Assembly (NCBI GenBank): GCA_034440575.1
Contig: JAOTOL010001646.1
Coordinates: 2,697,501 to 2,761,500 of the forward strand
Direction of reading: 5' to 3'
Source of the DNA: Imbricaverruca yamaguchii
Taxonomy: Eukaryota; Arthropoda; Thecostraca; Neoverrucidae
DNA length: 64,000 bases
The number at the start of each line of letters is the position of its first letter. Position 1 is the first letter of the stretch. The notes beneath the pieces are model-generated. The model had not been told where the DNA came from. It was given only the letters and a program-made list of their open reading frames with translations, and made no database searches. The position numbers were made by a program, and so were the translations under genes. Below, in pieces: positions 10,653 to 23,807 of this stretch.

Positions 10653-12015
10653 CCACTGAGCGCAGCTTTGAGCATAGGTGGAGTTGGTGCCTTCCAACAG
10701 GGATGTATGGACGAGAGGATGGGTACAGGGCTGTGTCCTCCAATGTTTGAAGCCATTACCATCAGCCGCATAATCCCATAGACCCTGTGTTTCCATGCAG
10801 CCCCATGTAAATGATGTCCCGAAAGCATCTAGCTGATATATTATTTTGGCCAACACGTAGTTTACGGTGATGCAGATCCAGGACATGACAAGGATCATAA
10901 GTCTTCAAGTGGAAGTGGAAAACGTCACAGGGAAAGAATGGATCACATGGGTAATTTACCTCCTCTCCGCGCTCTTTTTAGACGTTTCTAGGCCACTTTT
11001 CCGAGTAATGATGCATGTACAAAGGTGGTTTGATAGCTACGCCTCTGTGGTGTGAGCTTCCCTGAGGATTTTCTTTCATTTTCATGTGAGGAATTCTGAT
11101 CCTTGTCATGTCCTGGATCTGCGCTACTGGAAACTACGTGTTGGTCAGAATAATCTGTAAACTGGATACTTTCAGGACACTTTCTAAAGTACATCAATAC
11201 TGTCGGGATTCATTCTTGTGCTGATACGCCCAGGTAGTCACATCGCTTATGGAAAGCTTGGTTTTACAGTGTTTAAAGCGTATTAACTGGTTATGCTGCA
11301 ACGACTTCCATCCGCTGCACGTGTGCTTTTGACGATTTTAGCAAATTTTAGCTTGCAAGCATGTGGTCATCGATGGCGGATCCAGAAGGTTAGCATTGGA
11401 GAGGAAAATGTTCAGTTCCAAAAAGGCAACATTCTAAAATACTCCCGAAAATACTCCGTATTGGATGCTGGGCTCTATAAATATGCTGGACTAGTGATAC
11501 AGTTATTCGATCGAGAAGCATTGTGAAAATTCCGATGATGGGCTCAGACACAACATTGTATGGAAGGAGGAAGTGCTTCTCTTGTCCCATGGATCCCCCA
11601 ATGATAGTTACTGGCATGAGTCCAAAAAGCGAAATGCGGGTGTGATTATATCTCGAATAGTCGTCTGGGTAAAAATTGTATAAAAAGCCGACGTGCGACC
11701 CCCCCCGTAACTTGTTGTGACATGCAGACGTTATCTGCTTTCAATTTTGTTTAGCTTTGTTTGCATCAAAACCAAAGCCACCATTCATAAAAAATACCCA
11801 ATTTGACCACTCATGTAACCTGAGTATGTCGAGCCATACGGCGCACCCCGCTATAGATATCAGTGACCCGGCATTTGTGTCCATGAGTTACCACGTTTCG
11901 GCAGTTGCGATCTGCTCAGAAGTTATCAGCCGAATCAGACACACTCACAGTTTAGAGCCCACGCAATTGCCGACCGGTGTCTGAAATGTGAGTCCCAAAC
12001 AGCCTGCTCGTCTCC
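10653..12015. other. No supported gene
   Basis: Short frames only. TATA-like motifs (CTATAAATATGC near 11474, TATAAAAAGCC near 11679) have no coding sequence that I can attach to them. Confidence 0.4.
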
Positions 12016-12560
12016 TCCACTCGTCCAGTGGGGTCCCTCTGAGACGCCCCAGGACAGGATCGGACAGGCGTCCTGTCCTGTCCAGAGGCGTCCCTCGGAG
12101 GCGCCCCACTGGACTGGACATGTGTCCTGTCCTGTCCAGTGGGGTCCCTCTGAGGCGCCCCACTGGACTGGACATGTGTCCTGTCCTGTCCAGAGGGGGT
12201 CCCTCTGAGGCGCCCCAATGGACAGGACAGGCGCCCCTCTGAGGCGCCCCACTGGACCGGACAGGCGTCCTGTCCTGTCCTGTCCAGTGGGGCCCTCTGA
12301 GGCGCCCCACTGGACCGGACAGGCGTCCTGTCCTGTCCTGTCCAGTGGGGTCCCTCTGAGGCGCCCCAGGACAGGACAGGCGTCCTGTCCTGTCCAGTGG
12401 GGTCCCTCTGAGGCGCCCCACTGGACCGGACATGTGTCCTGTCCTGTCCAGAGGCGTCCCTCTGAGGCGCCCCACTGGACCGGACAGGCGTCCTGTCCTG
12501 TCCAGAGGCGTCCCTCTGAGGCGCAGGGTGCCGGACCGGCCGCGTGTCGGCTGACCGGAC
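12016..12560. repeat. GC-rich minisatellite, mostly 53-59 bp units
   Basis: GAGGCGCCCC recurs at about 12097, 12150, 12206, 12240, 12298, 12357, 12410 and 12464. Units contain CCCCACTGGAC and its inverse GTCCAGTGGGG plus a GTCCTGTCC doublet, so each can fold on itself. Long frames on both strands (GRLRGTPLDRTG peptides) come from the repeat. Confidence 0.92.
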
Positions 12561-14809
12561 AGGCGTCCTGTCCGGTGTGTTCGTTGTCCGATGCCAGCCA
12601 GTCGTGGTGTCAGCTGTCCGTGATCAACCGATACCACCTGCGCATGCATCAGACACGCATACGCCACTGTTGGCTGATAGCCGCAGATGTCACATACGAG
12701 GTTGTTGTATTGGCATTCGACGGACTTCCACAAAACGTAAAATACAAAAGGGCTACGCTTCATATGCTGCAAAATTTAATTAAATGCATTTCATCCGCTG
12801 TGTGAGCCATTACCAGCAACATGCTCAAGCAATAGGAGCACATATTGCCTCTATTTTGGCAAGGGTGGATTCAGCCCGAGGTGTGTCTCGGGTTTTCCTG
12901 AAGGAAAAATATTTAAAATACATTTGCGTTGCATTACTTGATCATTCGATTTGAATTGATGGACTTCGTTTCATTCATAAGTGGGTGAAAGGGGCATATT
13001 TTAAATTTTTGGGAATCGAAAACGTTAACCCGTATCAGTTCAATTGGCTAGCTGCGTATGCGGTGGATCAAAAGGTGTTAGACCTACGTGTGGGTCTCCT
13101 TAAATTTCGACATCCAGCATTGACGTGTGGGCGGCGAATGTCCAAATGATAGCACGGAGGTAGACACTCTTATATGGCTCAAGGCCCCGGGGTCGCGGCG
13201 AAGTTCTCTGTCTGCTATTCTATGCCATGAAATATCACATCTAGGTCCCACTTTGTGCAGCTATGCATTGACAAGTTCTGGTACGTAAGAGAGTGGAGGC
13301 AAAGGGTGGATGCCACTTCAGGTGGTTTCCTATCACCACCGAAAAACGGTACGCGGTAGTACGCCTTAGTGTAGCATGATTCACGAGCATCCCAAACTTG
13401 AAAATATTAGCCCCTAACTTGTATGTCGCATCTTCAAACTTTGCTTGGCCAGTTGAAAAAGCCTGCTAGATAATACCATTCAAATACAATCTGAGAATCC
13501 ACCAAAACACACACAGACATACCTATAGTTTGAGCTAGAGAGCCTTGTTCACATAAAGCGCCATCAGTCGACTTCAGTTAACACTGCCGAGATATAACCC
13601 TGGTCCCAGGACAGAGTTGTGGACACAATGAAGGCATAGGGTGCCACGTGAGGACATCAAGCCTGGTGCGAGCATGGGAACCCAATCAGAGACACTTTGC
13701 GACGGACGAATAAAGTCCCTGAGTTACGAAAGGCTGTCATCAACCTTTCGTGATGTTGACATATCGTATACAAGAGCCCCATCAACCTACCATGAGGGCC
13801 CCGGGAGGACCATGGTAAATATTCCACGTGCGTTCTTTTCGGATATGCGAAGCAGTCAATCGTTGAGAAGACAAGTGAACCATCCACAACTCGTGCTAAA
13901 CTAACTGCCAAAAACGCCCAGTAGGAGGGGCCTCCACACAAAGGCAATGAATGTCCTTGCCGGCATGAATCGCAGGGTTTTGAATGACCTCGTATTCTGG
14001 ACACACCCTAGTCGCTGACCGGTCCCAGCTGACATTGGATGTACATCTGCAGTGCTAACTGTAAATGGAGTGAGCAAGGAAAACCAGTTTTCTTGTGCGA
14101 AGAATGTTTATGATGATCGCATCTCGAGAAAGCGCAAACAGAAAGGAATGTATACACGTCGGGCAGCGTCCATCAGAGGCGATCCCCTTAATATAGCAAA
14201 TGCATATATACCAAAGACGTTTTGTACGCGAGCTGAATTGAGTTTAATGGGCCCGGCAGTTATTGCGTATCGTGTACCATGTCGTGTATAATACAACTGT
14301 CAGTTATCTTGTATCGTGTACCGTGTCGTACACAATAGACCCATCAGTTATCGTGCATTGTGTGTACCGTATCGTATGTAATAGACTCGTCACTGACGAG
14401 TCTAGTTATAGTGTATCGTGTTTCGCATGCCACGGTTTTGAAATTGGAGGGGGATAAGCTGGGGACGAGGTATGTTTTGGGATGACGGAGAGGTAAGCCC
14501 CCCCCCCCCACACACACACACGAACAAAATCCTTGGACATCAACCACTTCATTTTCAGTGTTTGGTTTTCAGATTTACCATTGTTAAAATGATATTTTGG
14601 GAGCAAAAGGTTGCTCCAACATTTGCAAGGTTCACTCCTTACCACTGCCTATGAACACCTCGCTGTATGCTGAATGTGCTGCACCAGATTTCACAATCAC
14701 CATAGAGCAACGCTGCAATTACATCAAATGTTGCTCGCTTGTAGCAGAAGATAAAATACTGGACAATAGTTTTGTTGTGATGAATATGGACTTACATCAG
14801 TGACGTACC
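12561..14809. other. No supported gene
   Basis: Mostly unique sequence with scattered short frames. Near 14270-14410 there is a loose repeat of a TCGTGTACCGTGTCGT-like motif. Confidence 0.45.
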
Positions 14810-16285
14810 GAAGGTCGGGCAACTTTGAGACAGTCCCCACCTCCCCTGAGAGGTTGTGGGCCACGAAGATCGCGCTGGGGTTCGGGAAAAGCGCGCCCTG
14901 CTCCATACAAATATCGCTATGGACCAATAAAATTGCACCTGAACCGCCAAAAGTCACATGGGTGTCCAAAACGTCGCGTAGGGGCCATGGAGATGGTGCT
15001 GGGACCCAAAAAAATCGCACCATTCTACTGAAAATCACATTGGGGCCCAAAAGGTTCGCCCAGCCCTTCAAAATACTGCTGGGGACCCAAAACTATTCGC
15101 GCCGGGACTGACAAAAGTCGTGCCGGGGCATACGAAAATCACGCTGAGGCTTCAGAAAGTCAGGCCGGGGCCGTCGGAAATCACGCTGGGTCAAAGAAAT
15201 TTATCCGGGACCCATGGAAATGATGCTAGGACCCAGAAACGGATTAGGTCCCTGAAAATCGCGCTGGGCCCCAAAAAGTCGGAGTGGGGACCTTGTACAT
15301 CAGACAGGAGGCCTCAAAAGTTTTAACATGGTTCCCTGAAAATAACGCAGGTGACCCAAATAAGTGGCGCAGATGCACATGGCAATCATGATGGCTAAAA
15401 AAAACTGACTGGACCTTCGAAAATAACGCTGATGGTCAAAATATCAGGTCGGGGCTCCTGAAAATCGCGCTGTGGCTCCCAAAACGTCGTAGAGGGGTCC
15501 CTGAAATTCACGCTCGACACCGAAGTCTACACTTTAAAAAAAAATAACACTAAGGCACTCATTCGAATCAACCGAAGCACCGGAATATTCAAAACAGGTC
15601 CCGAAAGAAGGTTATTCGAGGGGCCTTTTGAACGGTGTCTCGGCTGCAAAAAAAAAACGTCGAGTAACCGCAATGGCGTGCCGGAGAGGAAAATTCCCCC
15701 TCTCTTCTGAAAGGGTGGGCTCCAAAGAATCGTGCGTGGTCGAGCCGGAAAAGAAACATATATATTCGAGCCAGAAAAAAAACGTTCCGTAGCTCCAAAC
15801 ATATCATCAAATGCCTTCAAAAATTCCGCATTGCTCCGAAAAAACCTATTGGAGCTCGAAAATTTGTGGCGGGATAAAACATGGTGTCCGGGATCCCGAA
15901 AACCAGGCCGGAACTGGGACTGCAAAAAAAATTAGAAGCCAACAAAATGTTTAAAAAATAAGAGAAAAACGTAGAGCCGAAAAACTGGCGTCGGATCTAC
16001 CCGGAATCACACACTCGAGACGAAACGTCGCGCAGGGGCCCCGTGAAATTATACCGGAGCCACAAAATCGTGCTTGGAATCACAAATGCTTCCCAAATAA
16101 ACGCAATAGGACCATAGGAGCACAACGTGAAACTGCAAATGTACCGGGCTTGACAAAGCGCACCCAGTCCCGCAAAAAGTAACATGGAAAGATCTGCGTT
16201 GCAGCTCCAAATAAACACACAGGGAGCTCTGAGAAAACATAACGGAGGTCCTGAAAGCATACCAGGGAAGCACAGCAAAGCACAA
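14810..16285. repeat. Degenerate ~20.6-bp array with phased A-tracts
   Basis: Units resemble GGGRCCCTGAAAATCGCGCT, greatly diverged. In 15130-15340 the A-tracts start at about 15135, 15156, 15178, 15197, 15218, 15237, 15255, 15276, 15297, 15317 and 15338. A similar rhythm extends across about 1.45 kb. Short ORFs on both strands within it look like chance. Confidence 0.75.
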
Positions 16286-18190
16286 TTTTCCACATAAGCG
16301 AAAACAGAAGATGGTGAAGGTTTTTGTTATTCAAGAATGGTCTGGAAGAAGATAATTATACCGCTTGCTGATTTATTACTCGGAGATTTCGTGACGACAG
16401 ATATCAACGGGCCTGTGTAGCCTGTTAATTGGCATGATGGGCTTCCGGTATGCTTTTTATGATTATCTTGCGAAGATATTCTTACTTTATAGATGATAAT
16501 GTCAAATTTTACGGCGATCATACACAGGTATTTTAGTTGTTGAGGCTAGGGGTGACGCGAAAAAAAATGACGGCAAATCCTCACATTTCAAGAATTGTGG
16601 AAAGTGTCCTTCATCCCCCTCCCCAGAGATTACACACATTGTGCAATCTGTCTGCACTGTGCCCAATAGACCCGTCTGTACAGGCATCGTACCACTCTCA
16701 CGTCCGGTCAATGTTCGGGTACTGCAGCAACATCTGGGTAGGGGTAACTATGGCTTATATGAGTATGTGAACAGCTGAGATAGCACAGCACAAATGATTG
16801 GCGTAGCTGAACGCAATCTCCTTCGCAAGCTACCTCCCACTCGCTGTCCAACGTAAACTTGTTGCATCATTTTAAAATTAATTCCCTAAGATGTGGAAGG
16901 TGAGTGAAATAGATTACGTATAGCTACTGGAGACGTCAGCTACCTATTACAGGCTAAGGAAAATGATGCGACAAATCGCCAGGGGCCTCTGAGCTATTCC
17001 TCTCCGACACGGCGAGGGTTAACTCCGAAGTGACAAAAATAGATCCATAGCAACCATGTCTCTTGAAACAAACACTGAATCTGTGGAGGAGATAACATTG
17101 TGAGTTAGTAATTCTGCCGCATTGACACAAAACACTGCCTTCATTCATGCCCTTGTCCCTGAAATTCCTCAATTGCGGTCATAACCACGATGCTAAAAGG
17201 AACAAAACTGAGCTTAGCTCCACAGGCATTCGCAGGGACCCGCATACACGTTCGCGAAAAGGTGAACATTCTTCGTTGTTTGCAGACGTTCGCAATGGTC
17301 CGCAGGCGTCCTTAGTGCCCAACAACAGACTCGGCAGTCACAGAAGGCATTGTTGGCCTTTCTAGCTTCGCTATGGTGACTCGGTAGACGATGTCGCTTG
17401 GGGCTTCGGCGAGGCCCTTCCGGCCACGCCGGGACACGTAGAAGCCGAAGGAAGGGAGGCGACGGCACCAGTCGTCCCACTTGGGAACAGTGTAAAATTA
17501 TTCACCATGTGGCCTGGAAATTCACATTTAATGGAGTTGTGCTACTTCATCCTCGTCTTAGGTTTTTACCATTTTGCCACATGATGTATGGGCAGTCATC
17601 ATGCATACGACTGCTAAATAATGTAAAGTGCATGTGACTGAAGTGAAAGGCATTCCGCTTTTTAATCCTTAAGTGACAATCCTTTATTTTCTTCAAATCT
17701 TCACTATTCCCAAGCAACTTCATCCTTCATCCACACAGTTAATGGTGAAGCAATTTTAGGACACTGCTTGGGAATGTCCCTAGCACAGCGTCCATGAATT
17801 GTGCGATATGTTCCATAGTTGCATTTTGGCTTCGTCGGTTTGCATTGGGACGTGGTGAGCCGCGGCATTCTTCCACCTGTTGACGTTTGAATTTTGTGCC
17901 GTTAGATGGCTGTGTTGATTGCTTAGATCAAGGGTGCCGACAGGGAGTTTCCGATCCAGATATATGTCATGCGTGCTTCTGGCTATGGCTCAAACAAAGG
18001 TTTGAAAATAACTAGGCTGTTACCGGATTATCTAACATCCAGAACACTGTTCTATCCCAAAAATCATCACATCAGCATCTCATTTTTCGCATTCGGGGGT
18101 TGAATGGTACTGTATAGTAATGCACTGCCCTGTGGTGAACTACTCAAGATTCACTTGAAGATGCAGACTGAGATTCTGATGTCACATGTT
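16286..18190. other. No supported gene
   Basis: Short frames without recognisable domains. The 16537-16770 plus frame (PQRLHTLCNLSALCPIDPSV) has no splice or start support. Confidence 0.45.
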
Positions 18191-18208
18191 AGAAGATAAT
18201 TATCTTCT
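18191..18208. repeat. 18-bp perfect palindrome
   Basis: AGAAGATAATTATCTTCT reads identically on both strands. Confidence 0.9.
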
Positions 18209-18349
18209 TAGTCACATCAGAGCACTACAGCATCTTTCTCTCCATACCCAGGACTACCTCCACCTTGGGATTACCTACTCCATACTCCATACAGCACAAA
18301 TCCGACCTGGCTCAGACGCATTATCTCACGATGTATGACTCGACGCGCA

Positions 18350-18433
18350 CTGGGATCAATGATTGATCCCAGTATAGTTACTGATTGGTAACCTAATCAG
18401 TAGTTACTGATTGATCATCAATCAGTAACTACT
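18350..18433. repeat. Two adjacent perfect hairpins
   Basis: 18350-18372 is an inverted repeat with 11-bp arms (CTGGGATCAAT) and a 1-base loop. 18399-18433 has 17-bp arms (AGTAGTTACTGATTGAT) and a 1-base loop. Between them GTTACTGATTGGTAAC is a further related inverted piece. Confidence 0.92.
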
Positions 18434-20081
18434 GGTCCATGTAAGTCACGACAGCTCGCTCCTATGCGTACTAGCAGGCTTGCCCGCTTTGTAGAGCACG
18501 CCAGGGGCGAGATGGTCCATGCATGTTTAACTTTTCTTCTCAATGTTTTCTAAACATCAGATAGTTATACACACCAAAAGAGAAATTCCTCTTTTGCTTC
18601 TCGCAACAACTTGGAGTACGTTTACTTACGTCTTTGGTCTTACGTGCTCACTTAAACTGCAGTGTGCACTGATTTTGAAGAAGTTAAGCGCTAAAAAATG
18701 TGTCCCATTAAATAAATTAGTTCTCTCTTCACCACAATGTATCTGCCGCTGGTGAAAATGGACTGTTGCCGAGTTTTTGTGCACCTAGATTATCACGCAT
18801 CTATTAAAAACCACGGCTTGTGCTATGTGATTAATGCCACATTTCATGCATGCCAAGATAAAATGTGTGCACCATTCATTACTGGTAGTAATTGCAGGGT
18901 GTTGCTATCATTTATACATACGCCCAGGAAAACTAGTTAAGTACAGTGTGAGAGACCCAGTCGAGTGGAAGTCAAAAACAGCTGGGAGGGTAAATCTTTT
19001 AATAACTGGGGCCTAACGTATACTGGGGAGGGGGTTGTAGTATGCTTTTTAAATTTGGAAAATTCCAAGTCATTCGTTATTTGTGCTTCAGGACGCGTCA
19101 ACAACTATGGTCATATTGCGCCCAGGAAAATGTCAAGTAGCTTTCCATATACTTGTAATGTTTTGCATATATTAGCAATATATTACCAATGTTTCCATAC
19201 ACTAGCAATACTCTGCAGTAGCGCCTGCCCAAAATTTGACTGTTCGGAAGCAACCCATCCAGACGAACCTCTCCGCAGGTCAAATTCAGCTTCAAGATGC
19301 TACACCCAGTGAAGTGGTCTTCCAAAATCTTTCGAGAACATCAGGTGATGCTTTTGCATGGTCCTGTAGTCTTCAGGTGGTGCTTTTCCACAAATCCCAA
19401 CAGTAGACACTAATGTTGAATTTCTAATAGCTAGGCGATGCTCGGGCACGACCTGTTACACTAAAACCCCGGCCATCGCCATACCCATCCAGGAGACGAT
19501 ACTATGTTAGTACATTTCGAGTCTGGGGAATACAGAGGAAGTACTTTCCAACAACGTAGCAATCATACTCTTAGCTAACCAAGATTATACACCTGACACA
19601 AAATTATGCGTTCTGGACGCAGATTTGAACATGGAAAATCCCCCAGTATCTCTAAATAGACTTATCTACTGATTGCGGTTTTAAATCTGAGTTAATCGTA
19701 AATAAGCCTCGCAAGATATGTTCTTGTTTATGTATATTTTCAATCAAGATGGTACATTTCCATTCCATAACACGAATGTGCAGGTCAAATGCATGCATGT
19801 CGAATTCGAGAGCATGAGTATGATAGATGGGGTGTGGGGGTGCTGAAGCATATTGAAATAGTCTGAATAATACAATCTCATAACCATAATTCCAGGCGAA
19901 TCCTGGCCGGCTACCTCGTCACTTCTATCCTCTGTTCGCCACTCGTCCGCGCTATTGATAACTGGGTGGATCTTACTGCTGCACAGAGCCTCACTCGGGC
20001 TCACTTCCTCATAGTCACTGGACTGAGTCACTGTGTCCGATGCCTTCTAAACACCACACTCGGGATGCATCACACACTCTA
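18434..20081. other. No supported gene; likely includes the 3' UTR/flank of the next gene
   Basis: AT-rich with short frames only. The right-hand part lies downstream of the minus-strand SLC7A6OS stop. Confidence 0.45.
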
Positions 20082-21035
20082 CTAATCTTGAGAGTCACTT
20101 CCCTTTTCGTCAGATTCATCGTCTCCACCTTCACCGCCTTCACCTCGTGCCAGATCCTTCAGAACCCGCGACTTGTATCTCTCGTATGCCCCATCATCAG
20201 TGACACCCGAGTCCGCGCTCAACCCATACGCCAGCGGCTCGTCGTCGTCGTCGCTGGCGATCTGGTGCGCGCCCAGCCGACGGACCAGGTCGAACTCGTC
20301 GCTATCCTCTGGAGGCAGGTAGCGGTCGTAGTCCGAGTCGTCCAGCTCGTCCGGGTAGTCGTTGCGCCAGTTGTCCTCCGCGTTCGAGTCGGAGTCGGAG
20401 TCGGGCGACTCGTCGCTGTCGATGCCGGCGGTCGGCCGGTGCTCCCAAAGCTCGTGGTCGTCGCAGGCGTGCAGCTCCAGTTCGGCGCCGTCCGCGTGCG
20501 CCAGCGGCGCGGCCGCCAGGTACAGGTCGTAAACGAAGTAGGGCGCCGACGCCTCCAGCGACACGCGCTCCATCGGCTGGCCATTGCAGGCGACCTCGGC
20601 TTCGCCGACCGGGTCGGCCGCCACCGGCTCGCTCTCCTCGATGTCGATCACGCTGCCTAATTCGCCGGCCAGGTCGCGTCGCTGCGCCACCACCGTGAAC
20701 CGCCTGCCCTTCTGCTGTTGCAGCACGCGCTGCCGCCGCAGCTCCGCCTTGGCACCCGACGTGGCGCCGGCAGGTTTGCACGTGGTGCGACGCGACGCGC
20801 CACTGTCGGCGATTTTCCGTTCGTTCTGTGCGCTCTTCACCGACCGGAGGACGGCGGCCGGCAGCGTCGTGTCCCGCCCGGCCATGGTCCCCACGAACTG
20901 GAGCAGTGTGTCGGCCGAGCCGGCCGCCGCCGCCGCCGCGCACTCCCCGTCGTCATGGCGCCGGCGTTTGGCCGCGATCAGCGCCACGTGTGGGTCTTCG
21001 CCAACTTTCCTCTTGATGCGCACGACCGACGCCAT
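20082..21035 (-). CDS. SLC7A6OS: SLC7A6OS / Iwr1-like RNA polymerase II nuclear import factor
   Basis: An intronless 317-residue frame from ATG at 21035-21033 to TAG at 20084-20082. Family knowledge: Iwr1 binds assembled RNA polymerase II in the cytoplasm and carries it into the nucleus with importin alpha, using an N-terminal nuclear localisation signal. Seen here: VVRIKRK at 4-10 and AAKRRR at 21-26 fit that basic signal. The conserved Iwr1 block is FVYDLYL at 167-173 and NAEDNWRNDYPDE at 218-230, followed by an acidic Asp/Glu/Ser-rich tail. Human SLC7A6OS is about 309 residues, so this looks complete. The middle (35-160) is Ala/Arg-rich and poorly conserved. The coding DNA is far more GC-rich than its flanks. 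The opposite-strand open frames are shadows. Confidence 0.93.
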   Translation of the reverse strand: MASVVRIKRKVGEDPHVALIAAKRRRHDDGECAAAAAAGSADTLLQFVGTMAGRDTTLPAAVLRSVKSAQNERKIADSGASRRTTCKPAGATSGAKAELRRQRVLQQQKGRRFTVVAQRRDLAGELGSVIDIEESEPVAADPVGEAEVACNGQPMERVSLEASAPYFVYDLYLAAAPLAHADGAELELHACDDHELWEHRPTAGIDSDESPDSDSDSNAEDNWRNDYPDELDDSDYDRYLPPEDSDEFDLVRRLGAHQIASDDDDEPLAYGLSADSGVTDDGAYERYKSRVLKDLARGEGGEGGDDESDEKGSDSQD

Positions 21036-23807
21036 TGCCGTGCTCTTCGCAGCCTCCAGCGGTGGGTGTCCAAGATGCGACCACTTTCAGTGCAGCTGCC
21101 TGTGGCAAAACATGGCCTTTCATCGCATCGCGACATCAGTTAATGGTCACTGCACAAGTATCTACCACTGTACAAATGGAATGCTTTCCTATGGAGCATA
21201 TGAAACAGTGATGTCATGGTGGAAGGTAATGGGTATGACTCACACACACTTGAAAATTGAATGCCCCAAAATTGTATCATGGGGATAGAGCAAGCCTTCT
21301 AGCTTAAAAGAAAAACAAGCTGACATACTGAATTCCACAAAGCCAAAATCAAACTGCAGGGTGAAAATGGTCTGAAGTCAAAATTAAGACCATTTAAAAG
21401 ACAATGAAGCCGAGCAGAAGCCACCATCACCAATAGGAACAAATGAAGAAAACAAGTAAAGTGTACTTTCCTGATTATCCTGATTGGGTGCACCAATCAG
21501 GGTAGGATCATGAAGCAAAGGATGCTTCACCACCAGCAGCACAATGCATGATTACAAAAATCATAAATGAAATAAAATGGTACTTAATGTTCAGGAGAGT
21601 GAGCATGGTTCATGGGATAATCTAAATGAACTGTTGTAGCAACACTATCTGCACAATAGTTGCACATGAAAGCCTGTCCCTTCTGACAAGTATCAAAATG
21701 CAGAGGGATGGATAGGCAATCAACATGATTATCTGCAATATGTTTTTGAGCCTCTGCTTGGTGCAGATGGCAAAAAAAATTGTAGAGTTGGAGTTAAGTG
21801 CAATGTCTTGCAACATGCATGTAGTGCTATGGTGTGCTGTTGTGCTTCCATATCTGCACTGAAGTTAAACATCCTGGTGTAAGCAGGGTTGAATTTGTAC
21901 TTTGCAATCATGGATGCAGGGAAGAAAATCATGTAGTAATAAAAATGGAGGCATTTTTGAAATTCTGCAACAACAGAATATTGGCTTTTCACTTTCTAGA
22001 GAATCTTGAAAGCATTATCACTGCATAGTTAAACAAACATCATTCAAATCTTAGATCATCATTCATCACTTAATCTTATAATTTTATGGAAACATGGTAC
22101 CACTATCAGCAAAGTTATTCGATTAATATGTTTCAATCTCCCCACATTTGTTCTTGAAGGAATTGCACAGCCTGGGTGTTTCATTCCACAACCAAGTTCA
22201 ATAATTTCCTTCTGGAAGCATCAAAAATGTATAAGCTGCAGTCTGATACCATGAAGGTACAAATGAAGGATGAGTGACAGCCTGGACCACCCCATTAAGG
22301 TATGCAAATGTTTGCAGCATTAACTCACAAAATATAGTTATTATCATATCACCATACCATACCTATGACATCATCACTTGTATCAACTGCCATTAACTAA
22401 AAAATAATAATCTGTGGAGAAAATGATTGGTCACATCACCTTAATCAAGCTAAAAGCATAGTAAAAAAAATAAAATACAAATCAGGTTAGCTTAATCTGC
22501 ATGTTACCAGATTTTTGTTCTCAGTCCATTTTGGTGCCAACTCCTTCCGTGGCTGGTATGCCCATCAAGCCGTTTCACATACTTTGCAGTCTGGCTAGTT
22601 ACTCATCCCAAAATAGGTGACCACATGATCTAGGTATAGGTAGGTACCTAGGTATATGCGTACAGCTCTGCTTTGGAATTGGTCATGAAGGAAAAGGTAG
22701 CAGGTTTGCCAAGACTGTCGATGTAAAGAAAGAAGGCCTACTGAAGACCACGAGCACCTAGGAATTCAGTGCCTAACCACATAACCCAGAAACAAAGCTT
22801 GGCAATCACAACCTGAATTTAACTCACAAGCGTCACCAGCGAATCCAAACTCCCTCCAGGGGGCCTACCAGAACATACCAGAACGTTGCGACGGCTACCG
22901 CACGCAACGACTGTCCCGCGTTAGAGACTTGCGCGCCGTATTCGCTTTAGAGCTTCCTTCCATCTCCCTTCCATAGTTATATTTTATGAATTTCCTTCAC
23001 GAGTCCCAAAAAGACACTACAACTGATGTGAAAAAGCGCATAACATAGCTTATTTAGACGCCTTTAATGATTCAGAAAGAAATATAAATTGCTTGTTTTC
23101 TGCAGCACTGATGACTGAAAAGTAACATAAAATGTGAATAATTACATCCGCCGTATTTTACCGAAAAAAACTTTCAATTTACAGAAAATTGGCGTGGTCA
23201 GCGCATGGATTCGAATATTGCTGCATGTTACATTTATATCTACTTGGATATATTAGAAAAGGCGGCGCAAATGACATTTATGGTCCGGCACGCCTAAAAA
23301 AAACACTCTCCCCCATATTAGATATACCCTGACGGCCTGATTAGATACCGGCCTTGCCCTGAAGATGCAAGTATGTGTGATAGATTGCTTCCAAGTGGTC
23401 TATGACAGAGTGCTCACGCCTGTCTGAGGAAAATGTGAAAGGTAAATTTGTGATTTAATATGAAAGCAAAATTGTGAGCTGGGAATGTCATTTGTCACAT
23501 TGGTAGCAAATAACCTGCCCAAGGATCGTACCCACCTAGGTAGGGGAAGAGGAGGGTTTTTGAACACTTGGGCGTCATGCAAGAAATAGCTCTGCTGCTG
23601 TTTTTGTATGCTGAGCCAGCAGTTGTACTGTGTTTGTTGAACACACAAATGAAGAATCTATTCATATTTGAGCAGATACTTTCAATGCAAATCCCCTAAA
23701 CACTTGTAAAGAACAACCTTAAAATAATAATATATTTTTAGTAATAAAATATTATTTTGTAGTTCTGAACATGAAAATGTTTTGCAGGAATACCTCACTA
23801 GCTATAA
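21036..23807. other. No supported gene
   Basis: Upstream flank of SLC7A6OS, then AT-rich sequence with no recognisable coding region. A small palindromic TAGGTACCTA motif lies near 22647. Confidence 0.45.

Noticed and set aside
11945..12805. Long ORFs on both strands (275 and 195 residues)
   Set aside because: They follow the minisatellite and have no conserved domain or start context.
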